A stretch of DNA of 26,881 bases from a virus: positions 1 through 26,881 of IMG/VR virus record IMGVR_UViG_3300047550_005314. One strand, 5' to 3'. Position 1 is the first letter of the stretch. Every line of letters starts with the position of its first letter. The notes under the pieces are model-generated. The model did no database searches and was not told the DNA's origin. It was given only the letters and a program-made list of their open reading frames with translations. This document shows positions 7,851 through 16,972 of this stretch, piece by piece. A program made the translations under genes and the position numbers.

Positions 7851-8501
7851 CTATTTCTTTTCAATAGAAACTATCGCGACGTATCCAGACAACAATTTAG
7901 CTTCACTTTCTAATTCCTTATAAAGCTCATCAGACAGCCTTCCATCTGTATCATTAAAATCAACCCCAAGAATAGCAATAAAATCCCCCTCAAGGCAAAT
8001 AATTGGAAACATATAAGATCTATGAATGCCCCTATGTAACCAAAAATCTTTAAAAGCATTCTCATGAGTTTCGTCCGTTTCTATAATCACACCAGACTGG
8101 CTTTCATTCATTTCTGTTAGCACCTTGCTAAAAAAAGATATTGGTAAATTTTGTAGCTTCATTAAATCAGTAGAAACACCAGGCTTAGTAGCCTCAAATG
8201 TCGCAGAAAGCTTTTTCATGCTTTTGTTACCTGGATAAAAATTACCACCATTATGAAACTGAGCTATCCAAACTCTATCTAAATCATACTTGCTCTGCAA
8301 AATATTTAGAGTAGAATTAATTTTTTGCTGCATTTCAATTGTTATATTAAAATCATTGCGCCTTTTATTTCTATCCTTTTCTTTTCTTAAAGCCAAAAGA
8401 TACTTAGCGTAAAGCAGAGCAATTGGTCCAACTATTCCAGTTAAAAAAGCAGCTATTACAGTTAAAAATTCAGAATGAAAAAAAAGAGAAGAACCGACCA
8501 T
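7851..8501 (-). CDS. Membrane-anchored GAF-like sensor protein
   Basis: 216 residues. One hydrophobic helix near the N-terminus (about residues 12-36, FLTVIAAFLTGIVGPIALLY) is followed by a basic stretch (RKEKDRNKRR) that fixes the rest in the cytoplasm. Residues about 55-212 resemble a GAF-type domain: DRVWIAQFHNGGNFYPGNKS, then a hydrophobic core, then FIAILGVDFND near the end. GAF domains bind small ligands or mediate dimers. There is no output domain such as a kinase or cyclase. It lies between a 38-residue membrane peptide and the holin candidate, 8 bp from the latter. A role in timing lysis or sensing superinfection is possible but unproven. Confidence 0.6.
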   Translation of the reverse strand: MVGSSLFFHSEFLTVIAAFLTGIVGPIALLYAKYLLALRKEKDRNKRRNDFNITIEMQQKINSTLNILQSKYDLDRVWIAQFHNGGNFYPGNKSMKKLSATFEATKPGVSTDLMKLQNLPISFFSKVLTEMNESQSGVIIETDETHENAFKDFWLHRGIHRSYMFPIICLEGDFIAILGVDFNDTDGRLSDELYKELESEAKLLSGYVAIVSIEKK

Positions 8502-8551
8502 ATAAACCCATTATTAATATATTTTTATTTTATATTAAATACATCTCTTAA

Positions 8552-8668
8552 TTAAAAAAGAGACCCTATAATTAGTCCAGAAATAAAACCAAGAATAAAA
8601 ATAAATTTAGCCGGATTCTCCATTTGCCAGTTATTAAATTTTTGTATTAATTTTTCTAATGTTTTCAT
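8552..8668 (-). CDS. 38-residue single-span membrane peptide
   Basis: A short frame starting MKTLEKLIQKFNNWQMENPA and ending in a hydrophobic run (about residues 22-38, FIFILGFISGLIIGSLF). Its ATG lies 3 bp after the stop of the u-spanin candidate. An AAAGGGGAT purine block is present in the end of that gene, though at a longish distance (about 12 nt). Charged N-terminus, one membrane span at the very C-terminus and a place in the lysis block suggest a lysis accessory such as a pinholin or antiholin. Its length is too short for statistics alone; position, composition and tight spacing carry the call. Confidence 0.55.
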   Translation of the reverse strand: MKTLEKLIQKFNNWQMENPAKFIFILGFISGLIIGSLF

Positions 8669-8671
8669 AAC

Positions 8672-9268
8672 TTAAAGTATCCCCTTTATTCTTAGATAAG
8701 TGGCTCCGCCAATTATTAATAAAAGTATAATTATAATAATATTTCTCTGCAAAATTGCTAAATCTTTTTCGACTAACTTTTTTTGCATTACATTTAGATC
8801 TTTGATCATTTTTTCATTATACTCCATTTGCCTAATAAGCTCTTCGTCAACCTGAGACCTAGCTACATTTAAATTCTCAAAATCTTTTCTTATCTGCTCA
8901 TAAGTTTCTTTGTCTTTCAGTAGGTCTTCATATTCTTTTGAGCTAACTACAACAACAGTATCCGCTTTATATTTTTCAGGAATAATTAATACTCGCTGCT
9001 TATCAATATAAGCAGGAGAACGCTTACTTTGCGAAGTGATTACATCTATAGTTTTTTTATAAACCGGAGGAATATCGATTCTCTTTTTAGGAGGTTTAAC
9101 AAGCCTCGTAGTTTCCGTAGAGTACTTATCGGCTAAATCTATTCTAGCCTGCTCTAAAGAATCCTTAGTAGCATAAACAGTACGAGAAAGAGCCTCTGAC
9201 TGTTTTTCTGTATATACGGTACAAGAAGAAGCTACCAAGCAGCAAACAATTAATAAAAAAAACTTCAT
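8672..9268 (-). CDS. Unimolecular spanin (u-spanin) candidate
   Basis: 198 residues. The N-terminus MKFFLLIVCCLVASSC is a lipoprotein signal with Cys16 in a relaxed lipobox (ASSC). The C-terminus has a single hydrophobic helix (about residues 175-192, NIIIIILLLIIGGATY) followed by a short basic tail. Between them lies a charged region with coiled-coil character (about 120-170). Outer-membrane lipid anchor plus inner-membrane C-terminal anchor is the u-spanin architecture of phage T1 gp11, which fuses the two membranes in the last step of lysis. It heads the lysis block, with a GTGTA motif 9 nt before its start. The lipobox lacks the usual Leu at -3; an ordinary membrane lipoprotein is the alternative. 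Confidence 0.6.
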   Translation of the reverse strand: MKFFLLIVCCLVASSCTVYTEKQSEALSRTVYATKDSLEQARIDLADKYSTETTRLVKPPKKRIDIPPVYKKTIDVITSQSKRSPAYIDKQRVLIIPEKYKADTVVVVSSKEYEDLLKDKETYEQIRKDFENLNVARSQVDEELIRQMEYNEKMIKDLNVMQKKLVEKDLAILQRNIIIIILLLIIGGATYLRIKGIL

Positions 9269-9277
9269 ATTTATATA

Positions 9278-9282
9278 TACAC
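9278..9282 (-). promoter_or_regulatory. GTGTA motif ahead of the lysis block
   Basis: TAGTGTATATATAAATATG on the minus strand, where the last ATG is the start of the u-spanin candidate. Only 9 nt separate core and start, so if this is a promoter the message would be nearly leaderless. Confidence 0.4.
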
Positions 9283-9296
9283 TACAAAAAATTTCT

Positions 9297-11138
9297 CTAA
9301 CCTGGTACCCAAGTTAAAATTCCATTTATTGATTTTAATGTATATGTAGTTGCATCATTTAGAATAGGAGCAAAATCAGACGGACTAAATGTTTTATTTA
9401 TCCAAGCATTATTTGAATTATTTCTACTTAGGAATTGGCCACTCATTGGAGAGTTTATTGAAACATCATGTAATTCATCTAATTCATATCCATTTTGCAC
9501 CTTTACAAAAACTTCTCCATTATTTTGAGCCCTAGTTACAACGCCCAAATAAACCATATGATTTGGAGCATGAGGCTTATTAGCTAAACCATACAATAAA
9601 CTACCAGTTGGCCCAAGCCAAATAGGGTCACCAGCACTAGCAACGCTTACATCGAAATTTTCTAATAAGCCATCTGTAATTACAGTTCCAAAAGCATTAT
9701 TATCTAAACTATCTTGAACAACTAAACCTAATGTTTTTGAAGATGATTGCTCAGAAACATTAGATGCTAATTTAACTAAAATATTTCCGCCTTCAGCTCC
9801 AGCAATATATACGGGTTGACCTTTGTAAATAGTTGACCCATTATAATTTTTAACATTTACTTGAGCCGAGTATACAACGCCGCTAATAATCGTATTATCT
9901 TGTACTTCACCTTGAAGCAGAACGCCAGTTCCGTTAACAGTTGGTCTTTCGCTAAACAAGGCGGAACCAGAAACGTTTAACGCATATGAATTTTGAGATA
10001 TTAATTTTATTCCAGACTTAAAAGTTTTTCTTCCATTTACTATTTGATTTGTATCAACATCAACAAAAAATCCCCTTAGATTTGAAGCTAATCCAGATGA
10101 AGAATAAGGATCTAAATTGAAATCGGTAGTATCAAAATTTATTTCTGAATAACTATAGTCAATGGCAGAATTAGAAAATGCCACACTTGCGCTAAAAGTT
10201 TTTGGTCCAGTAATAGTTTGAGATCCGTTTATGGTCACAACCTCACCTAACATTGCTAGCCCAGACTGGTTACTTTGTATTTGTGAACCAGATAAAATAG
10301 GTCTATGGAAAAATGTTTTTACTCCTGATATATTTTGATTACCCGTTTGAAAAACTATATTTTTAAAATCGCCAGAACCCACAGCTCCGGATACGTTGTA
10401 AACATCTATTTTTTTATTAACCCAAGTATTATTTTCATTAAAAAATAAAACATCACCGCTTGATGGTAAGTTGATACTTACATCATGAAGTAAATCTAAA
10501 TGCGTTCCAGTATTTAAATTTATATATATTGCTCCATCTGCAGCGTCTTTTTTAATACAAAAACCTATAAAAATAGCATGGTTTGGAGCTGTTGGAACTA
10601 TATTCGTTATAGCCCCATCATTAACAGAAGAAAGATATAATTTGTCACCAACGTTAAAAGCATTAGTATTAAATCCGTCCAAAATTCCATTTACTACTAT
10701 TGAGCCGTATTCCCCATTTAAGATATTATCTAATGCTATGCCAATAACATCTGAATCATGAATCGAACTTGAAACAGCTTTTTCTACAATTGGATAAGAC
10801 CCGTCTCCGCCAACAAAAGATACTATACTACCTCTATTTATAGTAGAACCAGATCCATTATAAACTGTTTGAAGCAAGTATTCTGTACTTTGAATTGATG
10901 GCAAATCTTGCCAAATAGTATCATAATTAGTATTAGTATTTTTTACTAAAAATTGACCCATTGATCCACCAGCTGGCACTCCAATACTTGGATCCACCCA
11001 AGCAGTATCATAATTACTATTAGTAGATTTAGCTAAGACTTGACCCTGCGACCCACCAGCTGGGACGCCCAATCCACCCGTAGGAAGTATATCAGTAGGC
11101 TGACGCTCAATTTTAACTATTGAAGCATCATTAATCAT
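9297..11138 (-). CDS. Tail-fibre protein with duplicated domains
   Basis: 613 residues. Residues 24-49 and 53-78 are a direct repeat of GVPAGGSxGQxL with following TNxNYDTxW. A larger unit occurs twice, about 88-240 and 425-580: YNGS, then IxxGxxV, then a G-rich turn, APNH, and LDxLHDVSIN. This unit is familiar from fibre and adhesin proteins of marine and freshwater phages. Between the copies lies a stretch (QTGNQNISGVKTFFHRP and after) shared with the S74 fibre encoded at 11471-12961. It is likely a trimeric, beta-rich receptor-binding or fibre-shaft protein. It starts 3 bp after the upstream small structural gene's stop. Confidence 0.8.
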   Translation of the reverse strand: MINDASIVKIERQPTDILPTGGLGVPAGGSQGQVLAKSTNSNYDTAWVDPSIGVPAGGSMGQFLVKNTNTNYDTIWQDLPSIQSTEYLLQTVYNGSGSTINRGSIVSFVGGDGSYPIVEKAVSSSIHDSDVIGIALDNILNGEYGSIVVNGILDGFNTNAFNVGDKLYLSSVNDGAITNIVPTAPNHAIFIGFCIKKDAADGAIYINLNTGTHLDLLHDVSINLPSSGDVLFFNENNTWVNKKIDVYNVSGAVGSGDFKNIVFQTGNQNISGVKTFFHRPILSGSQIQSNQSGLAMLGEVVTINGSQTITGPKTFSASVAFSNSAIDYSYSEINFDTTDFNLDPYSSSGLASNLRGFFVDVDTNQIVNGRKTFKSGIKLISQNSYALNVSGSALFSERPTVNGTGVLLQGEVQDNTIISGVVYSAQVNVKNYNGSTIYKGQPVYIAGAEGGNILVKLASNVSEQSSSKTLGLVVQDSLDNNAFGTVITDGLLENFDVSVASAGDPIWLGPTGSLLYGLANKPHAPNHMVYLGVVTRAQNNGEVFVKVQNGYELDELHDVSINSPMSGQFLSRNNSNNAWINKTFSPSDFAPILNDATTYTLKSINGILTWVPG

Positions 11139-11141
11139 ATT

Positions 11142-11447
11142 TTAATTTTGTGCGGTAAATCCGCACCAAAACTTTCCATTTCCGCTTGAAATTGCTCTAA
11201 CTTCAGTTACTGGAGTTGTTAGATAAGCAGGAAGAGCGTATCCCGTATTTAATCCGGAAAAAGAATAAAAATCAACCCATCCATTTTCAAAAAATGGGCT
11301 TTTGTATTGAAGAAAAACGCTTCCACTTCCGCTTGCGTAAGCGGTAAATGCCGCGTCTCTGGATCTAGCCATATTAACTGCTTCACCCGTAAATGGCGCT
11401 TGTTGACCGGTTAGCAATAGTTTTGTTTGTATAAAAAAATGATTCAT
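11142..11447 (-). CDS. Small fibre-associated structural protein
   Basis: 101 residues, beta-rich, with no membrane segment. It begins MNHFFIQTKLLLTGQQAPFT and carries YASGSGSVFLQYKSPFF and ends NGKFWCGFTAQN. The pattern (a short strand-rich domain reading out one value per strand pair) recalls small fibre-module proteins of phages but matches no family I can name. It sits between two fibre genes with tiny gaps and has a GTGTA motif 14 nt upstream, so it probably belongs to the fibre set, for example as a fibre-tip or attachment subunit. Confidence 0.6.
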   Translation of the reverse strand: MNHFFIQTKLLLTGQQAPFTGEAVNMARSRDAAFTAYASGSGSVFLQYKSPFFENGWVDFYSFSGLNTGYALPAYLTTPVTEVRAISSGNGKFWCGFTAQN

Positions 11448-11461
11448 ATATTTATATGGGT

Positions 11462-11466
11462 TACAC
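11462..11466 (-). promoter_or_regulatory. GTGTA motif ahead of the small fibre gene
   Basis: AAAGTGTAACCCATATAAAT on the minus strand, 14 nt before the ATG at 11447. It lies just upstream of the end of the S74 fibre gene and could make the distal fibre genes separately controlled. Confidence 0.4.
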
Positions 11467-11470
11467 TTTA

Positions 11471-12961
11471 TTAAGATAAAATTCCGCTTTTTAATCTATT
11501 TAAAGTTCTTCTAGTTAGAGCCATTTCCATGAATTGGCACTCATCGGGTCTAATAGACCAAATTTCTCCAGAGGGGACTATTTTTCCGTCTACATCGAGA
11601 TGTTCTTCCCACTTATCATAACAAAGCATACCTATTTCAAACGCATCTAATCCACGGGCTTGAAACTTCTGATGAATATCTTGAGCTATGTGTCCAATGT
11701 GCCACCTGGCTCCAGATAAGCCTTTTTGAGCAACTGAATCTTTGAATTTATATCTTACATAATTTACTTCTTCCCATGCGTCCAACCAAGTATCTGGAAT
11801 TTCTGATATTTCTGTTTTTAGATTTTCATCGGAAGTTTGTATAGATGTAGTTGAAGCATATACAGTGCTCCAAGCTCTAGTTGCCTGACCCAAAGCTCTT
11901 GTTCCGCTATTTATAGGAGCAAAAAAAGTATTAGTTAATTGGTATGCGGTTGTTCCGGCTGGAAACTGAAAATTTATGTTATCAGTAGCAGCAAATGCTC
12001 CAATCGATAAATTTGCAGAAGAAGTTGCATTTAATAAATTTCCAGAAAATCCTCCTACAAAACTAGAAGCAGAAATTGAATTATTTGATGGATTAACAGT
12101 TATTCCATTAGTCATCAAATCTTTATATCCGGCAGTATTATTAGAAGTAAATAATAAGTAACGATTAGCATTAGCAGTATCTTGCGTTCCATATCCAGAC
12201 ACTACTATATCAGCAGAGCCATCGAACGTTAATCCGTTAATTTTTGCAATAGGATTTTTACCAGAAAGCCTGCTAGCAAAGCTTGCTAATCCATTAAAAT
12301 TATCACATTTTAAAGTTTTATTAATAGGATTATAACTCAAACCCGAATTCTGCTGAAGAAATTTTGAGCCCGACCCAGTTTGCTCTACAAAAGTAATATA
12401 TCTTTCAATACTACTGTTTCCTAAATTGACATATATTGGATTCACAGCCCCACTTACTAAAACCCCAGTTCCCTTAACCTGTAAAGCATTTGTAAAATTT
12501 TTAACTCCCTCAATCGCTTGATTTGCATTTGTATTTACAAGCAAAGCTCCTAAATTACTTACGAGACTATTTACAGAATTACCATCAAGAGAAAAATTAG
12601 TATCTGTAAATTCAACGTCACAATATTGATATGTATTATAATTTGTATCAAAAATTGTATTTCCAGCAAAAGTTTTTTGCGAAGGTATAGATTGATTTGT
12701 AGATAAAGTTACAACTTCCTCTAATTTCGCTAAGCCTTTTCCACTTAACTCTGGTCTAGAAAAAAAATTTTTTACTCCTGATATATTTTGATTACCAGTT
12801 TGATAAACAAATTGATTTGTTGCCAAATCGCTATATTTAAAAGATGATCCAGATAAAGAATTAAGTTGTCCAGTTGAAGCGAAGTATCCCGAACCATATT
12901 GACCAACAAGACCAGAAAAATCTGCATCTATTTGTTTTAATTTTACTTTATTAATACCCAT
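11471..12961 (-). CDS. Tail fibre with C-terminal S74 auto-cleaving chaperone
   Basis: 496 residues. The shaft (about 1-350) is Ser/Asn/Gly/Thr-rich and beta-structured. It includes QTGNQNISGVKNFFSRPELSG, nearly identical to a stretch of the neighbouring fibre. The C-terminus (about 365-496) is an intramolecular chaperone of peptidase family S74: after VYASTTSIQ comes TSDENLKTEI, whose Ser and Lys form the self-cleavage dyad, followed by IGHIAQD and the helical tail. Such domains trimerise fibres and then cut themselves off. It starts 4 bp after the portal gene's stop. The C-terminal assignment is strong; the receptor is not predictable. Confidence 0.87.
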   Translation of the reverse strand: MGINKVKLKQIDADFSGLVGQYGSGYFASTGQLNSLSGSSFKYSDLATNQFVYQTGNQNISGVKNFFSRPELSGKGLAKLEEVVTLSTNQSIPSQKTFAGNTIFDTNYNTYQYCDVEFTDTNFSLDGNSVNSLVSNLGALLVNTNANQAIEGVKNFTNALQVKGTGVLVSGAVNPIYVNLGNSSIERYITFVEQTGSGSKFLQQNSGLSYNPINKTLKCDNFNGLASFASRLSGKNPIAKINGLTFDGSADIVVSGYGTQDTANANRYLLFTSNNTAGYKDLMTNGITVNPSNNSISASSFVGGFSGNLLNATSSANLSIGAFAATDNINFQFPAGTTAYQLTNTFFAPINSGTRALGQATRAWSTVYASTTSIQTSDENLKTEISEIPDTWLDAWEEVNYVRYKFKDSVAQKGLSGARWHIGHIAQDIHQKFQARGLDAFEIGMLCYDKWEEHLDVDGKIVPSGEIWSIRPDECQFMEMALTRRTLNRLKSGILS

Positions 12962-12965
12962 AAAA

Positions 12966-14924
12966 TTATTTTTTACTATGGTATAAAATACTTGCGGATC
13001 TTATATCTATACCATGATTTGAAGCAAGTTCATCTATTTGGCTATAGATTTCTGGATTTGACCTTGACATATCCTGTATATATAAATCAAAAGTTTTATT
13101 CCAGTTTTCTAATTTTTCATTCTGAGCAATTAAAATTGCAATATCAGAAACGATTTCAGCTTGTTGTTTATTTAATTTTTTTATTTTAAATTTAGCTTTA
13201 AGAACTGTTTCTATATTTTTTTCAAGAGACGTTATAGACGCCAAAACTGTCTTCATTTTTTCGCAACTAAATGTTTCTATATTATCTGACTCAACTGACG
13301 CCGATGCTTGCTTGCGTGTTACGAGCTGCTTTCCTCCGCTTCCTATTGGTCTACCAGAATTTCCGGCCGGATTTTTATTTCCTCCTGTTCCAGCTGGTGA
13401 GTTAGGATCCTTAGCTCCACCTATCAATGGCTGGTAATAACCTTTTTCTTTTAATACTTTATATTTTTTTTGAGACTCAATACTTTCTTCAGACGTTGGA
13501 AGTCTACCGCTTTGAAATACATCAAATCCCTCCTCTGGAGTTAAAACTCCAAGTTCTATAAGCCTAGAATAAACTCTACTCATCAATACGTTGTCTTCAA
13601 AGTCAATATCTTCTAATTTTGGAGTAGGAATTTGTTTGAAACCCAGCGCTCTTCCAACCTCCTTCATTTCTGGAATTAAAAAATCTCTTAAGAATTTTTC
13701 ACGACCATATTTTAATCTAGCAAAAAATACTTTTACTTTTATTGAGGTATTTGAAAACTTTTCTTCTCCAAATAAAATGCTATTTAACCCCATTCTTATA
13801 TCGTTATCTAAGATTTCATATTTCTTAGGATCAAGAAGATTGCCGATATCTGGAATAACAAACTTTGCGTTTGTTGTGTAATCTGCAACTAAAACTTTTC
13901 CAACGCTTTGATTCTCAAAAAGCTTTCTCATAGAAGCTAAATTTTGAGCGCTTGGCATTCCAACTTTTTCGTCGCCCATGGTTATCATTAACACGGCTTG
14001 CTGAACAGATCTAGCAATCGCTTGATCTATTTTTTTTAATTCAAGTTTTGAATTTATATCTTCTAGAACCGCAAACCCCATAGGTACAGATAATGGTTCA
14101 TAATTTTGCTTTTTATAAAAAATAGCCACCAATCTATCTTTATCTAATTCTAGCGCAACATTATTAAGACCGGCGGGAATATTCTTTTTTTGAGAATTTG
14201 ACGCTTTGTCCAATAAATTTTTTATTTCTGGTATCTTTTCAGCTATTTGTTTATCTGATTCAGTTCTTGGATTTATAAGAGACTGAAGCTCATAATCATT
14301 CAGCATTTTAACATAAACATTGTCTAAAAAAGAAGATGACGTTACAATATTTATATCAGATGGGTTTAAAATTATATATTTAACTGGAATTTGCTGATCA
14401 TCAGAGGATGAAGCGCCAAACGCTTCTTGTATCTTCATCATGTTTTCTCTACTGAAGTCTGCCCTGAATTTATAGATAAAAATATTTCCACTTCTATAAA
14501 ACTCTCTGTAAAACTGATCTTGCAAATCCCAGCTATTTATCTTTTGAAGCCAAAGGTTAAAAAATTTTCTACTTTGTTCGTTTCCACCCGTTAAATAAAT
14601 GTCAGAGAGACTAAACTCCGTCATTAGATCTATTGTGTTTCTAAAAATTGGAACATTCCAATAAGCTTTTTGACAAAGCACTATCGCATCTTTGGCTGAA
14701 ATATTAGAATTATAATTACCTTTTCCAGTTCCGTAAACAAATGGGACAACCCCTTTTTCTAAATTAGAAAACCTATCAGTTTTTGTAATAGAAGAAGCCA
14801 CATTTCTTCTCATTGATGTTTCACCTGTTCTTTCACAAGTTGACGCAACCGCTATGCTCAAATTATCATCTAATGAAGCCATGACAGCCTCAGGAATTTC
14901 ATTTTTTTTATTTTTTTGAGTCAT
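12966..14924 (-). CDS. Portal protein
   Basis: 652 residues, in the large range for portals. The core shows the usual portal series: KAYWNVPIFRNTIDLMTEF, then REFYRSGNIFIYKF, YIILNPSDINIV, then ELKKIDQAIARSVQQAVLMITMG and LGLN-type helix-rich wing (LNSILFGEEKF). Residues about 520-560 are a Gly/Pro/Asn-rich linker, and the last 100 residues form a helical C-terminal extension that probably faces the capsid interior. It forms the 12-subunit ring through which terminase pumps DNA. It follows the terminase gene after a 110-bp gap with a GTGTA motif and precedes the fibre genes, an unusual neighbour for a portal. Confidence 0.88.
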   Translation of the reverse strand: MTQKNKKNEIPEAVMASLDDNLSIAVASTCERTGETSMRRNVASSITKTDRFSNLEKGVVPFVYGTGKGNYNSNISAKDAIVLCQKAYWNVPIFRNTIDLMTEFSLSDIYLTGGNEQSRKFFNLWLQKINSWDLQDQFYREFYRSGNIFIYKFRADFSRENMMKIQEAFGASSSDDQQIPVKYIILNPSDINIVTSSSFLDNVYVKMLNDYELQSLINPRTESDKQIAEKIPEIKNLLDKASNSQKKNIPAGLNNVALELDKDRLVAIFYKKQNYEPLSVPMGFAVLEDINSKLELKKIDQAIARSVQQAVLMITMGDEKVGMPSAQNLASMRKLFENQSVGKVLVADYTTNAKFVIPDIGNLLDPKKYEILDNDIRMGLNSILFGEEKFSNTSIKVKVFFARLKYGREKFLRDFLIPEMKEVGRALGFKQIPTPKLEDIDFEDNVLMSRVYSRLIELGVLTPEEGFDVFQSGRLPTSEESIESQKKYKVLKEKGYYQPLIGGAKDPNSPAGTGGNKNPAGNSGRPIGSGGKQLVTRKQASASVESDNIETFSCEKMKTVLASITSLEKNIETVLKAKFKIKKLNKQQAEIVSDIAILIAQNEKLENWNKTFDLYIQDMSRSNPEIYSQIDELASNHGIDIRSASILYHSKK

Positions 14925-15026
14925 GATATTAAAGGATCAGCTTGTCTTTATTTTTAAGTTTAAATATTAAACATTATTTTTATGGACAATATAAGATATT
15001 TTTTTAATTATATTATTGTATAATTC

Positions 15027-15031
15027 TACAC
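15027..15031 (-). promoter_or_regulatory. GTGTA motif between terminase and portal genes
   Basis: AACGTGTAGAATTATACAAT on the minus strand, 102 nt before the portal ATG, in the 110-bp gap. Followed by a long AT-rich leader. It would start the portal/fibre transcript. Confidence 0.42.
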
Positions 15032-15034
15032 GTT

Positions 15035-16972
15035 TTATAGAAAAAAGGGTGTAAAATTATACTTAGGCTTTTCAGCCTTGTCGGAGTTTAAGTCGAAAAA
15101 AACTTTAACTGCCCAGTTTCCAAGCATTAATGCTGAATAGTTATCTTTTCTTGGCTTATTAGCAGTCGTTAATCTTCTTAAATGAGCAGGCAAGTCAAAG
15201 CTCTGTGTTCCACGAGCCGTTGAAGAAACTTGAATCAAAGCGCATTGATCTTTTGTATCTTTTATTATAAAATCCTGTTGCTCCATAAAATCCCTAACGC
15301 CAAGCTTTGCTCTTTCAATAGCGTCTTCAGGAGCGTCATCTATACCTTTTGGATAAATATAGTCTATTGGAATGTTTAAGCTAAACATTTGATTAACAAT
15401 ATCTGGATGCGCGCAAGAAGCGCTTGCAAACCAAACCCTTTTATGATCTATACAACTTTGAAGATAGCTGTTAGCTCTTCCGATAAAAGAAGATGTAAAA
15501 TACTGCTTGATACATATTATTCCGGTATCGGAATTGTATTGTGTTTTTGCTTCTTTAAGCATCTCTATATACTCATCCCCCTCTTTATCGGAATTAAATT
15601 CAAAAAAGCCGACCTTCATATTTTTTGATTTAAAAATAGCCGACCCATTAGCTGCCTCTATGAACTGATCGCCTCCTGCGTTATCAATAATAACCATTTT
15701 TATATTAAAATGAGTTAGCAAGTAATAAAAATACTTAATATGATCCTGTACGCTTGCCCCTGCTTTCTGATATCCGTGAACATAAATAGAAGTTCCATCT
15801 TCCTCATTTAATTCCATAACCGCCATTGCAAAATAGTCAGAACTTTTGGACGCACTAAAGCTTGGATCAATAGCTAAAACATATTTTTTATCCTTATCTC
15901 CAACTATTTTAGTAGTTGGATACTGACCATTAGGAACAGTGCAAAGCGTCATTTTTTTAGGAGAAAAATAACCATCTCCTCCATCTACGAATCTTGCACA
16001 ATATTCTCTGAGGAAAGCGGAGTGACTAATCCCCCCACTTTTAGCTAATTGAATAACGCCTTGGTCAATCATATGTTCCGGAAGAGATTCGTAACTCATT
16101 TGAGAAACAAAATAGGTAGAATTTTTCATAGCTTCCATTCTATCTTCCCCAACTTTTTCAGAGTCATTAAGAAGATTTGGGTCTCTGATAATGTCAGACC
16201 ATATAGAATAAAGTTCAAAAAGATATTCAAAAGTATAACTAGCAGAACTTAACGTTATCATTTTATTGACGTTTTTAAAAACAGTCCTATCTTTTTCTTG
16301 CATTCTTCCAGCTTTAATCATCTGATCCTCTACTTCTCTAACTCTAATTCTTTCAGCAACATCTAATGGAGAACTCATAAACGGCATTAAAACTCTCTCA
16401 ACGATATCTTTCGGCATTAATAAAAACTCGTCAATAATAAGAACAGAAGCGCGATAGCCTCTAGTATTTTCTCCGCCAAGTGGTATCGCCGTAATAGAAC
16501 CTCCGTGGGGCAACTCTACCGGATAAACATACTCATCGTTTCTTTTTACTGGATCTTTAAAACATTGCTTCGCTAAACCTGCATCTTTTGCGTTCAGCAT
16601 CTTATCTATTTCCATGAATAGTCTTCTAGATGTTCTAAAATTAGCAGACGCAATCAGTATCTTAGTTCCTGGCTCGAATATGCATTGCAAAATACAAAAA
16701 ACAGCCGCGCAAAAACTCTTAGAAGCGCCTCTACCCCATGTAAGCATAGAAAAATTTCTATTAAACATCGCCTTAATATTTAATTCTTGATACTTTTCTA
16801 GCTTAATCCCTAAAAACAGCTCCGTAGTAAGTCCAATATTTGATTTTAAAAATTTTGCTAATGTTATTCTTGCGGTGGCATCATCCATTTCTCCTTTTAT
16901 TTCTATTAGCTCTTCATTAAAGTGCCTTTCAGGAATTATTATGTCTTGATTTCCAACTTCCCACATATTCAA
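15035..16972 (-). CDS. terL: Terminase large subunit (packaging ATPase/nuclease)
   Basis: 645 residues. N-terminal ATPase: deviant Walker A GRGASKS (80-86), Walker B SVLIIDEF (Asp181, catalytic Glu182), and coupling motif MITLSSASYT (about 238-247). C-terminal RNase H-fold nuclease: YVLAIDPSFS (Asp369), KMVIIDNAGGD (Asp430) and a late acidic stretch DDAPEDAIERAKLGVRDF. All hallmark parts are present in order and the length is normal, so it should be active. It cuts concatemeric DNA and drives it into the prohead through the portal. Its ATG overlaps the stop of the upstream ERCC4-type nuclease gene by 4 bp, so the two are co-translated. Confidence 0.95.
   Translation of the reverse strand: MNMWEVGNQDIIIPERHFNEELIEIKGEMDDATARITLAKFLKSNIGLTTELFLGIKLEKYQELNIKAMFNRNFSMLTWGRGASKSFCAAVFCILQCIFEPGTKILIASANFRTSRRLFMEIDKMLNAKDAGLAKQCFKDPVKRNDEYVYPVELPHGGSITAIPLGGENTRGYRASVLIIDEFLLMPKDIVERVLMPFMSSPLDVAERIRVREVEDQMIKAGRMQEKDRTVFKNVNKMITLSSASYTFEYLFELYSIWSDIIRDPNLLNDSEKVGEDRMEAMKNSTYFVSQMSYESLPEHMIDQGVIQLAKSGGISHSAFLREYCARFVDGGDGYFSPKKMTLCTVPNGQYPTTKIVGDKDKKYVLAIDPSFSASKSSDYFAMAVMELNEEDGTSIYVHGYQKAGASVQDHIKYFYYLLTHFNIKMVIIDNAGGDQFIEAANGSAIFKSKNMKVGFFEFNSDKEGDEYIEMLKEAKTQYNSDTGIICIKQYFTSSFIGRANSYLQSCIDHKRVWFASASCAHPDIVNQMFSLNIPIDYIYPKGIDDAPEDAIERAKLGVRDFMEQQDFIIKDTKDQCALIQVSSTARGTQSFDLPAHLRRLTTANKPRKDNYSALMLGNWAVKVFFDLNSDKAEKPKYNFTPFFL

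Noticed and set aside
9268-9275. T4-type late promoter TATAAATA on the minus strand
   Set aside because: It overlaps the start codon of the u-spanin candidate, and other TATAAATA matches occur in AT-rich gaps without a consistent position; the GTGTA core is the more consistent signal.
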